Positions 28,899 through 37,939 of a stretch of 37,939 nucleotides of DNA are shown piece after piece. A model generated the notes under the pieces. It did no database searches and was not told where the DNA came from. It saw only the letters and a list, made by a program, of their open reading frames with translations. Numbering within the stretch: position 1 is the first letter of the stretch; each line of letters starts with the position of its first letter. This DNA comes from an uncultured Methylophilaceae bacterium (GTDB taxonomy: Bacteria > Pseudomonadota > Gammaproteobacteria > Burkholderiales > Methylophilaceae), in contig CAIULB010000023.1 of NCBI GenBank assembly GCA_903899965.1, positions 1 through 37,939 on the forward strand, written 5' to 3'. The position numbers were made by a program, and so were the translations under genes.

Positions 28899-29098
28899 TA
28901 TGCTTCTACCTTCAACAGATAGTGAACGGCGTTAATCATCCCACGGTTAGCAGGAGTGTCTAACACTTCTACAGTGTGATGCATACGACGAAGACCTAAA
29001 CCAGCAACACAAGCTTTGTGTGAAGCAATTCTTCCAATGGTACTTTTAACCAAAGTTACTTTAACAGTACCAACTGTTTCTTTATTTGCCTTAGCCAT
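28898..29098 (-). CDS. rpmD: 50S ribosomal protein L30
   Basis: A 66-residue protein, slightly longer at the N-terminus than the 59-residue E. coli form. [20 protein letters not shown] and [12 protein letters not shown] identify it. It lies one base after rpsE. Confidence 0.97.
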   Translation of the reverse strand: MAKANKETVGTVKVTLVKSTIGRIASHKACVAGLGLRRMHHTVEVLDTPANRGMINAVHYLLKVEA

Positions 29099-29099
29099 A

Positions 29100-29606
29100 T
29101 TAGCCTCTAATTTCTTCTACAGATTTACCACGCTTAGCAGCGATTTCAGCAGGCGTATTCATTGACTGCAAGCCGTTAAGCGTTGCACGTACAACGTTGT
29201 AAGGATTTGTAGAACCAATGCATTTTGCCAACACGTTAGTAATACCCATCACTTCAAAAATAGCACGCATCGCGCCACCAGCAATAATTCCAGTACCTTC
29301 AGATGCAGGCTGAATGAAAACTTTAGCTGCGCCGTGAACACCAGTCACTGCGTGATGCAATGTACCGTTATTCAAGCTCACTTTAACCATTCCACGACGT
29401 GCTTCATCCATTGCTTTTTGAACAGCAACTGGAACTTCACGCGCTTTACCTTTACCCATACCAACTGCGCCATCACCGTCACCAACAACAGTAAGTGCAG
29501 CAAAACTCATAATGCGACCGCCTTTGACCACTTTGGTCACGCGGTTGACTGTGATCATTTTTTCACGCAAACCATCGGTTTGCTGTTGTTCCATTTCTTT
29601 TGCCAT
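29100..29606 (-). CDS. rpsE: 30S ribosomal protein S5
   Basis: A 168-residue small-subunit protein involved in decoding accuracy. [20 protein letters not shown] is the S5 signature, with the dsRBD-like N-terminal half before it. ATG 29606 is preferred because GGGG lies seven bases upstream; ATG 29609 and TTG 29612 are directly in front. Confidence 0.97.
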   Translation of the reverse strand: MAKEMEQQQTDGLREKMITVNRVTKVVKGGRIMSFAALTVVGDGDGAVGMGKGKAREVPVAVQKAMDEARRGMVKVSLNNGTLHHAVTGVHGAAKVFIQPASEGTGIIAGGAMRAIFEVMGITNVLAKCIGSTNPYNVVRATLNGLQSMNTPAEIAAKRGKSVEEIRG

Positions 29607-29621
29607 CATCAACCCCGTCTA

Positions 29622-29975
29622 TTAGAAGGACAAGCCGTTTTCGCGAGCGGCTTCTGCCAACGCTTTAATACGACCATGGTATTTATAACCAGAACGGTCA
29701 AACGCGACTGTAGTAACACCAGCTTTTTTCGCTTTTTCAGCGATACGTTTACCAATAATTGCTGCCGCAGCAACATTGCCACCATTTGCCAAACTCTTGC
29801 GAACCTCAGCTTCTAGCGTAGATGCACTAGCTAGGACCTTATCACCAGTTTCAGCAATAATTTGTGCGTAAATGTGGCCGTTACTACGGTGCACACAAAG
29901 ACGGGTTACTTTCAATTCGGCGATTTTGGCACGGGTTTTACGTGCGCGACGCAAGCGTGAATTTACATTGTTCAT
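29622..29975 (-). CDS. rplR: 50S ribosomal protein L18
   Basis: A 117-residue 5S rRNA-binding protein. [20 protein letters not shown] and the ending [21 protein letters not shown] region are typical; the N-terminus is strongly basic. Confidence 0.98.
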   Translation of the reverse strand: MNNVNSRLRRARKTRAKIAELKVTRLCVHRSNGHIYAQIIAETGDKVLASASTLEAEVRKSLANGGNVAAAAIIGKRIAEKAKKAGVTTVAFDRSGYKYHGRIKALAEAARENGLSF

Positions 29976-29985
29976 GGTTTAAACC

Positions 29986-30519
29986 TTACTTCTTCTTGGT
30001 TTCTTTAATAATCACTACTTCATCAGAGTAACGAACACCCTTGCCTTTATAAGGCTCCGGCGCTCTGTAACCACGAATCTGAGCAGCAACCTGACCAACT
30101 ACTTGTTTATCAACACCCTTAAGAATAACTTCTGTAAGAGATGGAGTTTCAACAGTAACACCAGCTGGCATCTTGTGATTGATAGGATGTGAGTAACCCA
30201 ACTCCAAATTCAACGTTGTACCTTGTGCCTGCGCTTTATAACCAACGCCAACTAGAGATAGCTTACGTGTGAATCCTTCGGATACACCTTTCACCATATT
30301 TGCAACTAACGCACGCAATGTACCTGACATTGCACGTGAATGCTGACTATCGTTAGCAGCAACAAAAGTGATTGTTTCACCTTCACGCGTTAACGTTACC
30401 GCACCTGTAAGTGGGTGAGTTAGCTTACCTAACGGACCGCTTACATTAATACTATCTGGGTTCAAAACTACCTCAACTTTAGCTGGGATAGCGACCGGGT
30501 TCTTAGCTACACGAGACAT
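29986..30519 (-). CDS. rplF: 50S ribosomal protein L6
   Basis: A 177-residue protein at the factor-binding region. [16 protein letters not shown] starts it and the L6 signature [14 protein letters not shown] closes the second domain. Ten bases separate it from rplR. Confidence 0.98.
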   Translation of the reverse strand: MSRVAKNPVAIPAKVEVVLNPDSINVSGPLGKLTHPLTGAVTLTREGETITFVAANDSQHSRAMSGTLRALVANMVKGVSEGFTRKLSLVGVGYKAQAQGTTLNLELGYSHPINHKMPAGVTVETPSLTEVILKGVDKQVVGQVAAQIRGYRAPEPYKGKGVRYSDEVVIIKETKKK

Positions 30520-30528
30520 TTTCGCTCC

Positions 30529-30924
30529 TTAAGCTACTACGCACAGCACTTCACCGCCGATACCGGCAGCTGATGCTTTACGATCAGTCATTACACCCTT
30601 GGACGTAGACACGATGGTCACGCCGAGGCCGTTCATTACCTTAGGAATATCTTGACTACCACGGTATACGCGAAGACCAGGACGGCTTACGCGGTCAATC
30701 TTCTCGATAACTGGTTGACCAGCGTAATACTTAAGGCCAATGTTTAATGTTGGTTTGCCATCAACTGTTTGCACGCCAAACTCATCGATATAACCTTCGT
30801 CTTTTAATACGCTAGCAATAGCGCACTTCAATTTAGATGAAGGCATAGATACTGTTGGCTTATTTGTGCTTTGCGCATTACGAATGCGGGTTAGCATATC
30901 GGCAATCGGATCACTCATACTCAT
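30529..30924 (-). CDS. rpsH: 30S ribosomal protein S8
   Basis: A 131-residue 16S rRNA binding protein; in E. coli it represses the spc operon at the rplE message. [14 protein letters not shown] and the ending [20 protein letters not shown] are typical. GGAGG nine bases before ATG 30924 favours that start over ATG 30918. Confidence 0.98.
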   Translation of the reverse strand: MSMSDPIADMLTRIRNAQSTNKPTVSMPSSKLKCAIASVLKDEGYIDEFGVQTVDGKPTLNIGLKYYAGQPVIEKIDRVSRPGLRVYRGSQDIPKVMNGLGVTIVSTSKGVMTDRKASAAGIGGEVLCVVA

Positions 30925-30939
30925 CGTTAAATTCCTCCG

Positions 30940-31245
30940 TTACCAGCTAGCTTTAGTGACGCCTGGCACTTCGCCACGCATCATTAACTCGCGCAACTTA
31001 CTACGCGCAATGCCAAATTTACTAAACACACCACGTGGACGACCAGTTAAAGCACAGCGGTTACGCAGTCTTACTGGGCTTGCATTACGTGGCAAACTTT
31101 GCAACTTCAAACGTGCTGCACGGCGATCTTCTGGAGACGCATTAACATCGTTAAGCACCGCCATAATTTCAATACGCTTAGCAGCGTATTTTTCAACCGT
31201 TTCGCGACGTTTTTGTTCGCGCTCAATCATACATGTCTTAGCCAT
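30940..31245 (-). CDS. rpsN: 30S ribosomal protein S14, cysteine-free form
   Basis: A 101-residue head protein with [20 protein letters not shown]. It lacks the CxxC pairs of the short zinc form. Seven bases separate it from rplE. Confidence 0.98.
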   Translation of the reverse strand: MAKTCMIEREQKRRETVEKYAAKRIEIMAVLNDVNASPEDRRAARLKLQSLPRNASPVRLRNRCALTGRPRGVFSKFGIARSKLRELMMRGEVPGVTKASW

Positions 31246-31252
31246 GAGATCC

Positions 31253-31792
31253 TCAGTTTCTAAACGGGAAGCTGAATGCAGTTAAAAGTGCACGCGCTTC
31301 TTCATCAGTTTTTGCTGTCGTTGTGATGGTGATGTTCATACCACGCAACGCATCAATTTTGTCATATTCAATTTCAGGGAAAATGATCTGTTCTTTAACG
31401 CCCATGTTGTAATTGCCACGACCATCAAATGATTTAGCAGAAATACCACGGAAGTCACGAATTCGAGGGATTGCAACTGTTACCAAGCGATCCAAGAATT
31501 CATACATACGTTCACGACGCAATGTCACCTTACAACCTACAGGGTAGTCATCACGAATTTTGAACGCAGCAACTGATTTCTTTGCTTTCGTTACAATTGG
31601 TTTTTGACCAGCGATTTTCTCCATATCACCAACCGCATTTTCCATTACCTTTTTATCGGCAACAGCTTCACCAACACCCATATTGAGTGTGATTTTTTCG
31701 ATGCGTGGTACTTGCATTGGAGACTTATAACCGAACTGTTCGGTCATAGACTTAACCACTGTATCTTTATAAAAATCTTTTAAACGAGCCAT
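31253..31792 (-). CDS. rplE: 50S ribosomal protein L5
   Basis: A 179-residue 5S rRNA and P-site tRNA contacting protein. [20 protein letters not shown] and [20 protein letters not shown] are diagnostic. The length equals E. coli L5. Confidence 0.98.
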   Translation of the reverse strand: MARLKDFYKDTVVKSMTEQFGYKSPMQVPRIEKITLNMGVGEAVADKKVMENAVGDMEKIAGQKPIVTKAKKSVAAFKIRDDYPVGCKVTLRRERMYEFLDRLVTVAIPRIRDFRGISAKSFDGRGNYNMGVKEQIIFPEIEYDKIDALRGMNITITTTAKTDEEARALLTAFSFPFRN

Positions 31793-31815
31793 TTGTTTTC
31801 TTATGCCTCTCGCGC

Positions 31816-32133
31816 TTAAGCGTCAACAACTTCGCCGCTAGATTTGAAAACGCGAACTTTGCGCCCATCATCTAACGTTTTGAAGCCAACACGTTCACCC
31901 TTTTGGGTGGCAGGATTAAACAAAGCAACATTAGAGATATCGATTGGCATCTCTTTATTGATGATACCGCCTGCCACACCCTTCATAGGGTTTGGCTTGG
32001 CATGTTTCTTCACCATGTTTGCGCCTTCAACTACAACATGACCTGTATCAAGAATACTCAATACTGTGCCACGCTTACCTTTATCCTTACCTGTATTCAG
32101 GATAACTTGGTCACCTTTACGAATTTTATTCAT
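31816..32133 (-). CDS. rplX: 50S ribosomal protein L24
   Basis: A 105-residue early assembly protein with an N-terminal KOW motif ([20 protein letters not shown], residues 3-22), followed by [15 protein letters not shown]. Confidence 0.98.
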   Translation of the reverse strand: MNKIRKGDQVILNTGKDKGKRGTVLSILDTGHVVVEGANMVKKHAKPNPMKGVAGGIINKEMPIDISNVALFNPATQKGERVGFKTLDDGRKVRVFKSSGEVVDA

Positions 32134-32144
32134 TTAGCAAATCC

Positions 32145-32513
32145 TTACAAAACTTCTGGCGCTAAAGAAACGATCTTCATGAAACGTTCACCACGTAACT
32201 CACGTGTGACCGGTCCGAAAATACGAGTGCCGATTGGCTCTAGCTTGTTATTTAGCAAAACAGCAGCATTGCTGTCGAACTTAACTAAAGAACCGTCTGC
32301 ACGACGAACACCTTTAGCTGTACGAACAACAACAGCACTATAAACTTCGCCTTTCTTGACGCGACCACGAGGAGCAGCATCTTTAATGCTGACCTTGATA
32401 ACATCGCCAATACTAGCGTAACGACGCTTTGATCCGCCCAATACCTTGATACACATTACAGAACGTGCACCAGTATTGTCGGCAACATCTAGCCGAGATT
32501 GCATTTGAATCAT
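32145..32513 (-). CDS. rplN: 50S ribosomal protein L14
   Basis: A 122-residue subunit-interface protein starting [23 protein letters not shown] 32513 is set by homology and by GGAG nine bases upstream; an in-frame ATG at 32528 would add five residues. It is the first gene of the spc unit, as in E. coli, after a 159-base gap with its own promoter. Confidence 0.98.
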   Translation of the reverse strand: MIQMQSRLDVADNTGARSVMCIKVLGGSKRRYASIGDVIKVSIKDAAPRGRVKKGEVYSAVVVRTAKGVRRADGSLVKFDSNAAVLLNNKLEPIGTRIFGPVTRELRGERFMKIVSLAPEVL

Positions 32514-32637
32514 GAGAATAATCTCCAACTTAATCCGTTAAACCAACACCAGCCGCTTGTCATCCACGGCCGACAGCACTACGGTCAGTATTGGGGCACT
32601 AGCTAAGGCCTAAGCCATGAGTGCCGAAAAGTCCAAC
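32514..32637 (-). promoter_or_regulatory. Probable structured leader of the spc operon
   Basis: About 118 bases lie between the predicted start of transcription (near 32631) and rplN. They include an inverted repeat GGCACT (32595-32600) / AGTGCC (32620-32625) around a loop holding the palindrome AGGCCT. No coding frame is convincing. A role in feedback control is inference. Confidence 0.4.
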
Positions 32638-32666
32638 ATTATATATTGCATCCATGTCGGATGCAA
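32638..32666 (-). promoter_or_regulatory. spc operon promoter
   Basis: Minus-strand TTGCAT (32661-32666) and a consensus TATAAT (32638-32643) are exactly 17 bases apart. It lies between rpsQ and rplN, the site of the spc promoter in E. coli. Confidence 0.82.
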
Positions 32667-32669
32667 TAT
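32643..32669. repeat. 11-bp perfect inverted repeat overlapping the spc promoter
   Basis: ATATTGCATCC (32643-32653) and GGATGCAATAT (32659-32669) flank a 5-base loop. The repeat begins three bases after the rpsQ stop and covers the -35 box, the spacer and the first base of the -10. No T-run follows, so it is not a standard terminator; it may be an mRNA hairpin at the S10 3' end or an operator. Confidence 0.85.
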
Positions 32670-32672
32670 TAT

Positions 32673-32948
32673 TTATACACCTGTAGATTTAGTAACTACT
32701 TTACTAACTTTCCAAGTTTTGGTTTTCGAAAGTGGGCGTGTTTCTTCAATCACAACCAAATCACCTTCTTTACATTCATTTGTTTCGTCATGCGCATGAA
32801 ACTTGTTTGAACGGCGAATAACTTTGCCGATCAATGGATGCTTCACTTTACGCTCAACTAAAACTGTGACTGTTTTGTCCATCTTGTCACTTACTACTCG
32901 ACCGCTTAATGTACGGACGACTTTATTTGTTGCTAAATCGTTACTCAT
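32673..32948 (-). CDS. rpsQ: 30S ribosomal protein S17
   Basis: A 91-residue 16S rRNA binding protein. [20 protein letters not shown] and [20 protein letters not shown] are canonical. Last gene of the S10 unit. Confidence 0.98.
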   Translation of the reverse strand: MSNDLATNKVVRTLSGRVVSDKMDKTVTVLVERKVKHPLIGKVIRRSNKFHAHDETNECKEGDLVVIEETRPLSKTKTWKVSKVVTKSTGV

Positions 32949-32959
32949 AATGACTCCGT

Positions 32960-33166
32960 TTAAGCTGCCTTAGCAGTTGACTTTGATTTTTCTGCAAGCA
33001 CTGTGCGAACACGTGCTACATCTCTGCGAACCTTACGAATTTGGTCAACTTTGTTTAGTTGTTGTGTTGCCAATTGCATGCGCATAGAAAACTGTGCGCG
33101 ACGCAATTCGATCAACTCAGCGTTCAACTCGTCAACAGACTTCGCTCTTAATTCAGTTGCTTTCAT
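32960..33166 (-). CDS. rpmC: 50S ribosomal protein L29
   Basis: A 68-residue helical protein at the exit tunnel, starting [20 protein letters not shown], with an Ala/Lys-rich tail. GGGGG spaced six bases from ATG 33166 favours this start; ATG 33169 overlaps the rplP stop. Confidence 0.97.
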   Translation of the reverse strand: MKATELRAKSVDELNAELIELRRAQFSMRMQLATQQLNKVDQIRKVRRDVARVRTVLAEKSKSTAKAA

Positions 33167-33168
33167 CA

Positions 33169-33585
33169 TTAACCCCCGAGATGACGCGTAGCAAAAGTTG
33201 TTTCAATTGGCAATTTTGCAGCTGCCAATTTGAACGCTTCACGCGCCAACTCTTCACTTACACCGTCCATTTCATAAAGCATTTTTCCAGGCTGAATTTG
33301 TGCAACGTAGTACTCTGTACTACCTTTACCATTACCCATACGAACTTCAGCTGGTTTCTTAGAAATTGGCTGATCAGGAAAAATACGAATCCAAACGCGA
33401 CCGCCACGTTTAATATGACGTGTCATCACGCGACGAGCTGCTTCAATTTGACGTGCAGTTAGACGACCACGACCAACTGCTTTCAAACCGAATTCGCCAA
33501 AACTTACTTTATTACCCGTAGTTGCAATGCCTTTATTACGGCCTTTTTGCATCTTACGGAATTTTTGTCTAGCTGGCTGTAGCAT
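33169..33585 (-). CDS. rplP: 50S ribosomal protein L16
   Basis: A 138-residue A-site proximal protein. [40 protein letters not shown] and the region after [17 protein letters not shown] are typical. The start overlaps the rpsC end by 17 bases. Confidence 0.98.
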   Translation of the reverse strand: MLQPARQKFRKMQKGRNKGIATTGNKVSFGEFGLKAVGRGRLTARQIEAARRVMTRHIKRGGRVWIRIFPDQPISKKPAEVRMGNGKGSTEYYVAQIQPGKMLYEMDGVSEELAREAFKLAAAKLPIETTFATRHLGG

Positions 33586-34285
33586 TTTTTGCCCCCGACT
33601 TTCTTACTTTCTTTTCTGGTTCTGCGACTGGAGCAACAACCGGTTGTTCACCTTTGTTGTCAAACACTTCGCCTTTGAATACCCAAACTTTGATACCGAT
33701 AATGCCGTATGTTGTCAAAGCTTCTGCAACACCGTAGTCAATATCAGCACGTAAAGTATGAAGTGGCACACGGCCTTCGCGATACCATTCAGTACGAGCG
33801 ATTTCAATACCGTTTAAACGGCCTGAGCTCATAATCTTGATACCTTGAGCGCCCAAACGCATTGCGTTTTGCATCGCACGTTTCATCGCACGACGGAACA
33901 TCACGCGCTTTTCTAATTGCTGAGCAATACTCTGTGCAATCAATGTTGCGTCGATTTCTGGCTTACGCACTTCTTCGATATTCAAATGAACAGGAACGCC
34001 CATTAGGCCTTGAATGCTAGAGCGTAAAGTTTCAATGTCTTCACCCTTCTTACCAATCACGATACCTGGACGTGCACTGTAGATAGTGATTTTTGCGTTC
34101 TTTGCAGGACGCTCAATCACGATCTTGCTTACAGCAGCGTGTGCTAGCTTCTTGTTAAGGAACTCACGAACCTTAATGTCGCTATTCAACATTGCTGGGA
34201 AATTTTTGCTGTTGGCATACCAACGTGATGTCCAGTTCTTTTGGACGCTCAGACGGAAACCAATTGGATGAATTTTCTGACCCAT
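33569..34285 (-). CDS. rpsC: 30S ribosomal protein S3
   Basis: A 238-residue mRNA-entry protein. A KH domain is visible ([20 protein letters not shown]), then [20 protein letters not shown] and [20 protein letters not shown]. The tail ([20 protein letters not shown]) is an Ala/Lys-rich extension that overlaps rplP. Confidence 0.98.
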   Translation of the reverse strand: MGQKIHPIGFRLSVQKNWTSRWYANSKNFPAMLNSDIKVREFLNKKLAHAAVSKIVIERPAKNAKITIYSARPGIVIGKKGEDIETLRSSIQGLMGVPVHLNIEEVRKPEIDATLIAQSIAQQLEKRVMFRRAMKRAMQNAMRLGAQGIKIMSSGRLNGIEIARTEWYREGRVPLHTLRADIDYGVAEALTTYGIIGIKVWVFKGEVFDNKGEQPVVAPVAEPEKKVRKSGAKNATAS

Positions 34286-34295
34286 AACGATTCCT

Positions 34296-34625
34296 TTAGT
34301 TACCCACTGTCACGTTAATGTGACAAGTTGGTTTGGTAATGCGACCAGCGCGACCTTTAGCACGAGCACGGATACGCTTAAGCACGATACCTTTATCAAC
34401 GTAAATTGAAGTAACCTTCAACTCATCGATATCAGCACCATTGTTGTGTTCAGCGTTAGCAATTGCTGACTCAAGCACTTTCTTGATAATTTCCGCACCT
34501 TTTTTAGGTGAGAATTGCAAGATGTTAAGCGCATTGTCAACTTTCTTACCGCGCACTAAATCCGCTACTAAGCGAGCTTTCTGTGGAGAAAGATGTACAC
34601 CTTTTAATACTGCAGATACTTGCAT
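34296..34625 (-). CDS. rplV: 50S ribosomal protein L22
   Basis: A 109-residue protein whose loop lines the exit tunnel. [20 protein letters not shown] and [18 protein letters not shown] are typical. Three ATGs in a row begin the frame; AGGAG six bases from the third (34625) favours it. Confidence 0.97.
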   Translation of the reverse strand: MQVSAVLKGVHLSPQKARLVADLVRGKKVDNALNILQFSPKKGAEIIKKVLESAIANAEHNNGADIDELKVTSIYVDKGIVLKRIRARAKGRAGRITKPTCHINVTVGN

Positions 34626-34634
34626 CATCATCTC

Positions 34635-34910
34635 CTACTTCTTAGCTTTCTTATCGGCTGCATGACCTTTGAATGTGCGTGTTAACGCAAATTCGCCGAG
34701 CTTGTGGCCAACCATGTTTTCTGAAATCAACACAGGTACGTGTTGCTTGCCGTTATGAACCGCAATAGTCAAACCAATGAAGTCAGGCAAAATTGTAGAA
34801 CGACGTGACCAAGTTTTAATTGGTTTACGATCGCGCGTTTCAGCAGCTTTCTCTACTTTTTTAGCCAAGTGACCATCGATAAATGGACCTTTTTTAATTG
34901 AACGTGCCAT
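34635..34910 (-). CDS. rpsS: 30S ribosomal protein S19
   Basis: A 91-residue head protein: [40 protein letters not shown] and [17 protein letters not shown] are canonical. Confidence 0.99.
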   Translation of the reverse strand: MARSIKKGPFIDGHLAKKVEKAAETRDRKPIKTWSRRSTILPDFIGLTIAVHNGKQHVPVLISENMVGHKLGEFALTRTFKGHAADKKAKK

Positions 34911-34915
34911 ATTGA

Positions 34916-35749
34916 TTACCTCTTATTCGCAGGACGGCGTGAAACACGCATATTGTCAGTGCGCTTGTTGCTACGAGTGCGATAACCCTTGGTTGGAGTA
35001 CCCCATGGGCTCACTGGATTCATACCAGCAGCTGTTTTACCCTCACCACCACCGTGTGGGTGATCTACCGGGTTCATTACAACACCACGAACTGTAGGAC
35101 GCACACCGCGCCAGCGCATCGCGCCAGCTTTACCGATAGAGCGCAATGAATGTTCTTCATTGCCCACTTCACCAAGCGTTGCTTTGCAATCAACGTGTAC
35201 ACGACGCACTTCGCCAGAACGTAAACGTAATTGAGCATAGCTACCTTCACGTGCTAATAATTGCACTGATGTACCAGCTGAACGAGCTAATTGCGCACCT
35301 TTACCAGGTTGCAATTCGATACAATGAATCGTGCTACCTACTGGGATATTGCGTAATGGCAATGCATTACCTACTTTAATAGGTGCATCTGAACCACTAA
35401 TCAACTGTGCGCCAGCAGCTACACCGCGCGGAGCGATGATATAACGACGTTCACCGTCGGCATAACATAACAACGCAATGTGCGCGCTACGATTTGGATC
35501 GTATTCAATGTGCTCAACCTTTGCTGGAATGCCGTCTTTATTGCGACGGAAATCTACCAAACGGTAATGTTGCTTATGGCCGCCACCTTGGTGACGGATT
35601 GTAATATGGCCGTTGTTATTACGACCTGCATTTTTGCTTTGCTTCTCCAGCAGCGGCGCATAAGGCTTGCCCTTATATAGATCAGGTGTTACCACCTTTA
35701 CTACGGCGCGCCGACCTGGTGAAGTTGGCTTGACTTTAATCAGTGCCAT
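34916..35749 (-). CDS. rplB: 50S ribosomal protein L2
   Basis: A 277-residue protein needed for subunit joining and peptidyl transferase integrity. [18 protein letters not shown] contains the conserved histidine near the catalytic centre. [20 protein letters not shown] and the basic end [13 protein letters not shown] are typical. Confidence 0.99.
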   Translation of the reverse strand: MALIKVKPTSPGRRAVVKVVTPDLYKGKPYAPLLEKQSKNAGRNNNGHITIRHQGGGHKQHYRLVDFRRNKDGIPAKVEHIEYDPNRSAHIALLCYADGERRYIIAPRGVAAGAQLISGSDAPIKVGNALPLRNIPVGSTIHCIELQPGKGAQLARSAGTSVQLLAREGSYAQLRLRSGEVRRVHVDCKATLGEVGNEEHSLRSIGKAGAMRWRGVRPTVRGVVMNPVDHPHGGGEGKTAAGMNPVSPWGTPTKGYRTRSNKRTDNMRVSRRPANKR

Positions 35750-35757
35750 GATTTCTC

Positions 35758-36078
35758 CTATTCGCCCGCTGCAAAATTAATTTCTTGGCCTGGTTTCAAG
35801 CTTACATAAGCTTTCTTCCAGTCTTTACGGCGACCCATAATGCGGCCAGCACGCTTCTCTTTACCCTTAACGTTAACTACCGTTACGGATTGCACTTCAA
35901 CTTTAAATACAAGCTCAACCGCAGCCATAATTTCTGGTTTAGTTGCATCTGTACGCACTTTGAAAGCAATTTGCTGATTTTGATCAGCAATACGAGTTGC
36001 CTTTTCAGTAATTTGCGGAGCCAAAATAACTTGCAGTAAACGATCTTGGATTTTCACTAAATTTAGATTCGCGCTCAT
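35758..36078 (-). CDS. rplW: 50S ribosomal protein L23
   Basis: A 106-residue exit-tunnel protein that docks trigger factor and [23 protein letters not shown] and [20 protein letters not shown] are typical. Its ATG overlaps the rplD stop (ATGA). Confidence 0.98.
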   Translation of the reverse strand: MSANLNLVKIQDRLLQVILAPQITEKATRIADQNQQIAFKVRTDATKPEIMAAVELVFKVEVQSVTVVNVKGKEKRAGRIMGRRKDWKKAYVSLKPGQEINFAAGE

Positions 36079-36701
36079 GCTAGCATCTCCTCAAGCTTCT
36101 TCACTGCAGCTTTAGTAGCAACCACGTTCGGGAAGCGAACCAAGCTGACAGGATCAACGTATTGAGCTTCAACAACTAACACGTTAGGAATGTTACGTGC
36201 TGATAGATACAAGTTTTCATCAAAACCATCTACCAACAATAAAACGCCATCAGCAAAACCTAAACCTTTGATCTTTTCTACAAGATTTTTAGTTTTTGGT
36301 GTATCAACACTGAACTCTTCAATCACTGACAAACGTGTTTGACGTACAAGCTCAGAAAGAATTGCACACATACCAGCACGGTAAGCCTTACGATTTACTT
36401 TGTGGCTGAAATTTTCATCAGGGCTATTAGGGAATGCACGACCACCTCCACGCCAGATTGGGCTTGAGCTCATACCTGAACGTGCACGACCAGTACCTTT
36501 TTGGTTCCATGGTTTGTGTGTAGTGTGACTTACGTTACCGCGACCCAATTGAGCACGAGTTGCAGTACGCGCATTTGCTTGGTAAGCAACAACAACTTGA
36601 TGCACCAAAGCTTCATTAAATTCACGAGCAAAAGTTACATCTGAAAGCTCAACAGCTGACTTTGTTACTTTACCGCTTTTGTCGATTAATTTGATTTCCA
36701 T
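36075..36701 (-). CDS. rplD: 50S ribosomal protein L4
   Basis: A 208-residue protein; in E. coli it also autoregulates the S10 operon. The extended tunnel loop is clear in [20 protein letters not shown] and [20 protein letters not shown]. Its ATG shares one base with the rplC stop. Confidence 0.98.
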   Translation of the reverse strand: MEIKLIDKSGKVTKSAVELSDVTFAREFNEALVHQVVVAYQANARTATRAQLGRGNVSHTTHKPWNQKGTGRARSGMSSSPIWRGGGRAFPNSPDENFSHKVNRKAYRAGMCAILSELVRQTRLSVIEEFSVDTPKTKNLVEKIKGLGFADGVLLLVDGFDENLYLSARNIPNVLVVEAQYVDPVSLVRFPNVVATKAAVKKLEEMLA

Positions 36702-37363
36702 TATTTGGCCGCCTTATTAGAAGACTTGGCTTTAACAGCTGGACGTACAACTACATCACCGCCCTTAGAGCCTGGAATAGCACCTTTAATCAACAATAGG
36801 TTGCGCTCAACATCAACACGAACCACTTGCAGGTTTTGTGTTGTTACTTGAACAGCGCCCAAATGACCAGGCATACGCTTACCAGGGAATACTCGACCCG
36901 GATCCTGCGCCATACCAATAGAACCTGGAACATTGTGTGATCTTGAGTTACCGTGAGATGCACGGTTTGATGAGAAGTGGTGACGCTTGATTGCGCCAGC
37001 AAAACCCTTACCAAGAGATGTACCGGTCACATCGACCATTTGACCTTCTTGGAAAATATCAACAGTAATGTTTGCGCCAGCTGAGTAGTTAGCTAAAACA
37101 TCATCTGTAACTGAAAATTCGTGGATACCAGCACCTGCAGCAGAGCCTGACTTAGCATAATGCCCAGTCAAAGCTTTGTTGATACGGCTAGCGCGACGTT
37201 CGCCGAAAGCAACTTGAAGGCCTGTGTAGCCATCCGTAGCAATCGTCTTAATCTGTGTCACACGGTTAGGCACAACCTCTAGCACTGTAACAGGGACGCT
37301 TGCGCCATCCTCTGTAAACAGGCGTGTCATACCAACCTTGCGACCAATAAGCCCTAAGCTCAT
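36701..37363 (-). CDS. rplC: 50S ribosomal protein L3
   Basis: A 220-residue early assembly protein near the peptidyl transferase centre. [40 protein letters not shown] and [20 protein letters not shown] are diagnostic. AAGGA precedes the ATG. A promoter lies about 65 bases upstream, downstream of rpsJ. Confidence 0.99.
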   Translation of the reverse strand: MSLGLIGRKVGMTRLFTEDGASVPVTVLEVVPNRVTQIKTIATDGYTGLQVAFGERRASRINKALTGHYAKSGSAAGAGIHEFSVTDDVLANYSAGANITVDIFQEGQMVDVTGTSLGKGFAGAIKRHHFSSNRASHGNSRSHNVPGSIGMAQDPGRVFPGKRMPGHLGAVQVTTQNLQVVRVDVERNLLLIKGAIPGSKGGDVVVRPAVKAKSSNKAAK

Positions 37364-37428
37364 GATCGATTCCTTATATTTAGTTAAAAAGCCGATTACA
37401 ATTGACCGACTTCTCTGAAAGAGCGCGG

Positions 37429-37457
37429 ATTATACCGAACTCTGGTTTACATTACAA
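37429..37457 (-). promoter_or_regulatory. Promoter for rplC and the rest of the S10 cluster
   Basis: Minus-strand TTGTAA (37452-37457) and consensus TATAAT (37429-37434) are 17 bases apart. It lies in the 116-base rpsJ-rplC gap and would give a leader of about 60 bases before rplC. Confidence 0.8.
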
Positions 37458-37479
37458 CTTTATATCTACTACCGATTTT

Positions 37480-37788
37480 TTACAGCTTGATCTCAACATC
37501 AACACCAGCTGGCAAATCCAACTTCATCAATGCATCAACTGTTTTATCAGTTGGGTCAACAATATCCATTAAACGTTGGTGTGTGCGGATTTCGAATTGA
37601 TCGCGTGATGTTTTGTTCACGTGTGGTGAACGTAAAATATCAAAACGCTCGATACGAGTTGGCAATGGAACTGGACCTTTTACAACAGCGCCAGTACGCT
37701 TTGCTGTTTCTACGATTTCTTGAGCAGATTGATCAATCAAACGATAATCAAATGCTTTCAAGCGAATACGGATTTTTTGACTTTGCAT
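37480..37788 (-). CDS. rpsJ: 30S ribosomal protein S10 (NusE)
   Basis: A 102-residue head protein that also acts in transcription antitermination with Nus[21 protein letters not shown] and [20 protein letters not shown] are invariant family features. It is preceded by a stable hairpin after tuf and separated from rplC by 116 bases with a promoter. Confidence 0.99.
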   Translation of the reverse strand: MQSQKIRIRLKAFDYRLIDQSAQEIVETAKRTGAVVKGPVPLPTRIERFDILRSPHVNKTSRDQFEIRTHQRLMDIVDPTDKTVDALMKLDLPAGVDVEIKL

Positions 37789-37811
37789 TTTTACTGCCTT
37801 TCTAAAGAGCG

Positions 37812-37837
37812 AAACGGCGGGACAAGTCCCGCCATTT
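37812..37837 (-). other. Stable hairpin between tuf and rpsJ
   Basis: GGCGGGA and TCCCGCC (core 37816-37833) form a GC-rich stem with a CTTG loop, extended in the minus-strand RNA by a U-G and three A-U pairs. Only a short U stretch follows, so it is at best a partial terminator or attenuator, or an mRNA processing or protective structure, just upstream of the rpsJ ribosome binding site. Confidence 0.6.
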
Positions 37838-37863
37838 GATTTAACTACAAATTAAATTACAGA

Positions 37864-37939
37864 TTATTCAATAATCTTAGCAACAACGCCCGCACCAACA
37901 GTACGGCCACCTTCACGAATCGCGAAGCGTAAACCATCT
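37864..37939 (-). CDS. tuf: Elongation factor Tu, C-terminal end (5' end outside window)
   Basis: The last 24 codons before the stop read DGLRFAIREGGRTVGAGVVA followed by KIIE, matching the EF-Tu C-terminus, whose barrel domains deliver aminoacyl-tRNA. The rest of the gene lies beyond the right edge. tuf directly upstream of rpsJ is the common str-S10 arrangement. Confidence 0.96.
   Translation of the reverse strand, partial: DGLRFAIREGGRTVGAGVVAKIIE

Noticed and set aside
32643-32669. Classical Rho-independent terminator at the S10 end
   Set aside because: The stem is good, but the following bases (AAUGUUGG) contain no U-tract.
37812-37837. Full intrinsic terminator after tuf
   Set aside because: No U-run follows the stem, and rpsJ has no evident promoter of its own, so complete termination is unlikely.
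1-37939. Search for CRISPR arrays, tRNA or rRNA genes, insertion sequences, prophage or toxin-antitoxin pairs
   Set aside because: No spaced repeats, cloverleaf genes, transposase or integrase motifs were seen; all long frames are accounted for by the genes listed.

Overview
This window is a chromosomal segment of a Gram-negative bacterium with moderate-to-low GC. The protein sequences and the unbroken block tuf-S10-spc-alpha point to a betaproteobacterium. My best guess is Methylophilaceae (Methylotenera-like) or a related Nitrosomonadales lineage; this is inferred from remembered protein similarity, not from a search. No tRNA, rRNA, CRISPR array, insertion sequence, prophage or cargo island is visible. 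No gap between genes exceeds about 190 bases. Most of the window is housekeeping, and the less ordinary content lies in regulatory DNA and a few small genes.

Bases 1-9631 (+ strand): the 3' end of polA, translationally coupled to a stand-alone molybdopterin-binding-fold protein. Next come dusB-fis (ATGA overlap) ending in a strong hairpin, then a tightly packed run purH-purD-tsaC-hemF-apeB and an APC-type amino acid permease. The run ends in a bidirectional terminator shared with a convergent periplasmic cytochrome c.

Bases 9709-18063 (mostly - strand): cytochrome c, hexose-6-phosphate mutarotase and ilvD. Divergent lgt (+) follows. Then comes a five-gene minus-strand cluster, read in the order MgtC/DUF4010 membrane protein, cstA, a small membrane protein, a YbdD/YjiX-type protein and a TIGR03643-type protein. 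It meets lgt tail to tail.

Bases 18278-23711: coaBC-dut-rpmB-rpmG (+), with an extended -10 promoter for rpmBG and a near-perfect bidirectional terminator. Convergent mgtE-mscS (-, overlapping) and divergent glutaredoxin (+) follow.

Bases 23755-37939 (- strand): the ribosomal protein super-cluster, read from the right edge as tuf (3' end), rpsJ, rplCDWB-rpsS-rplV-rpsC-rplP-rpmC-rpsQ, rplNXE-rpsNH-rplFR-rpsE-rpmD-rplO-secY-infA-rpmJ, then rpsMKD-rpoA-rplQ. Three good sigma70-type promoters can be read inside it: before rplC (TTGTAA-N17-TATAAT), before rplN (TTGCAT-N17-TATAAT, buried in an 11-bp inverted repeat) and before rpsM (TTGTTA-N17-TAAAAT with an upstream TG). They divide the block into S10, spc and alpha transcription units, but rpsJ appears to be left with the tuf side. 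rpsD encodes a four-cysteine, Thermus-like S4 and, like secY, starts with TTG. I found no convincing new multi-gene system; the best leads are the promoter/hairpin arrangements and the cstA-centred cluster.
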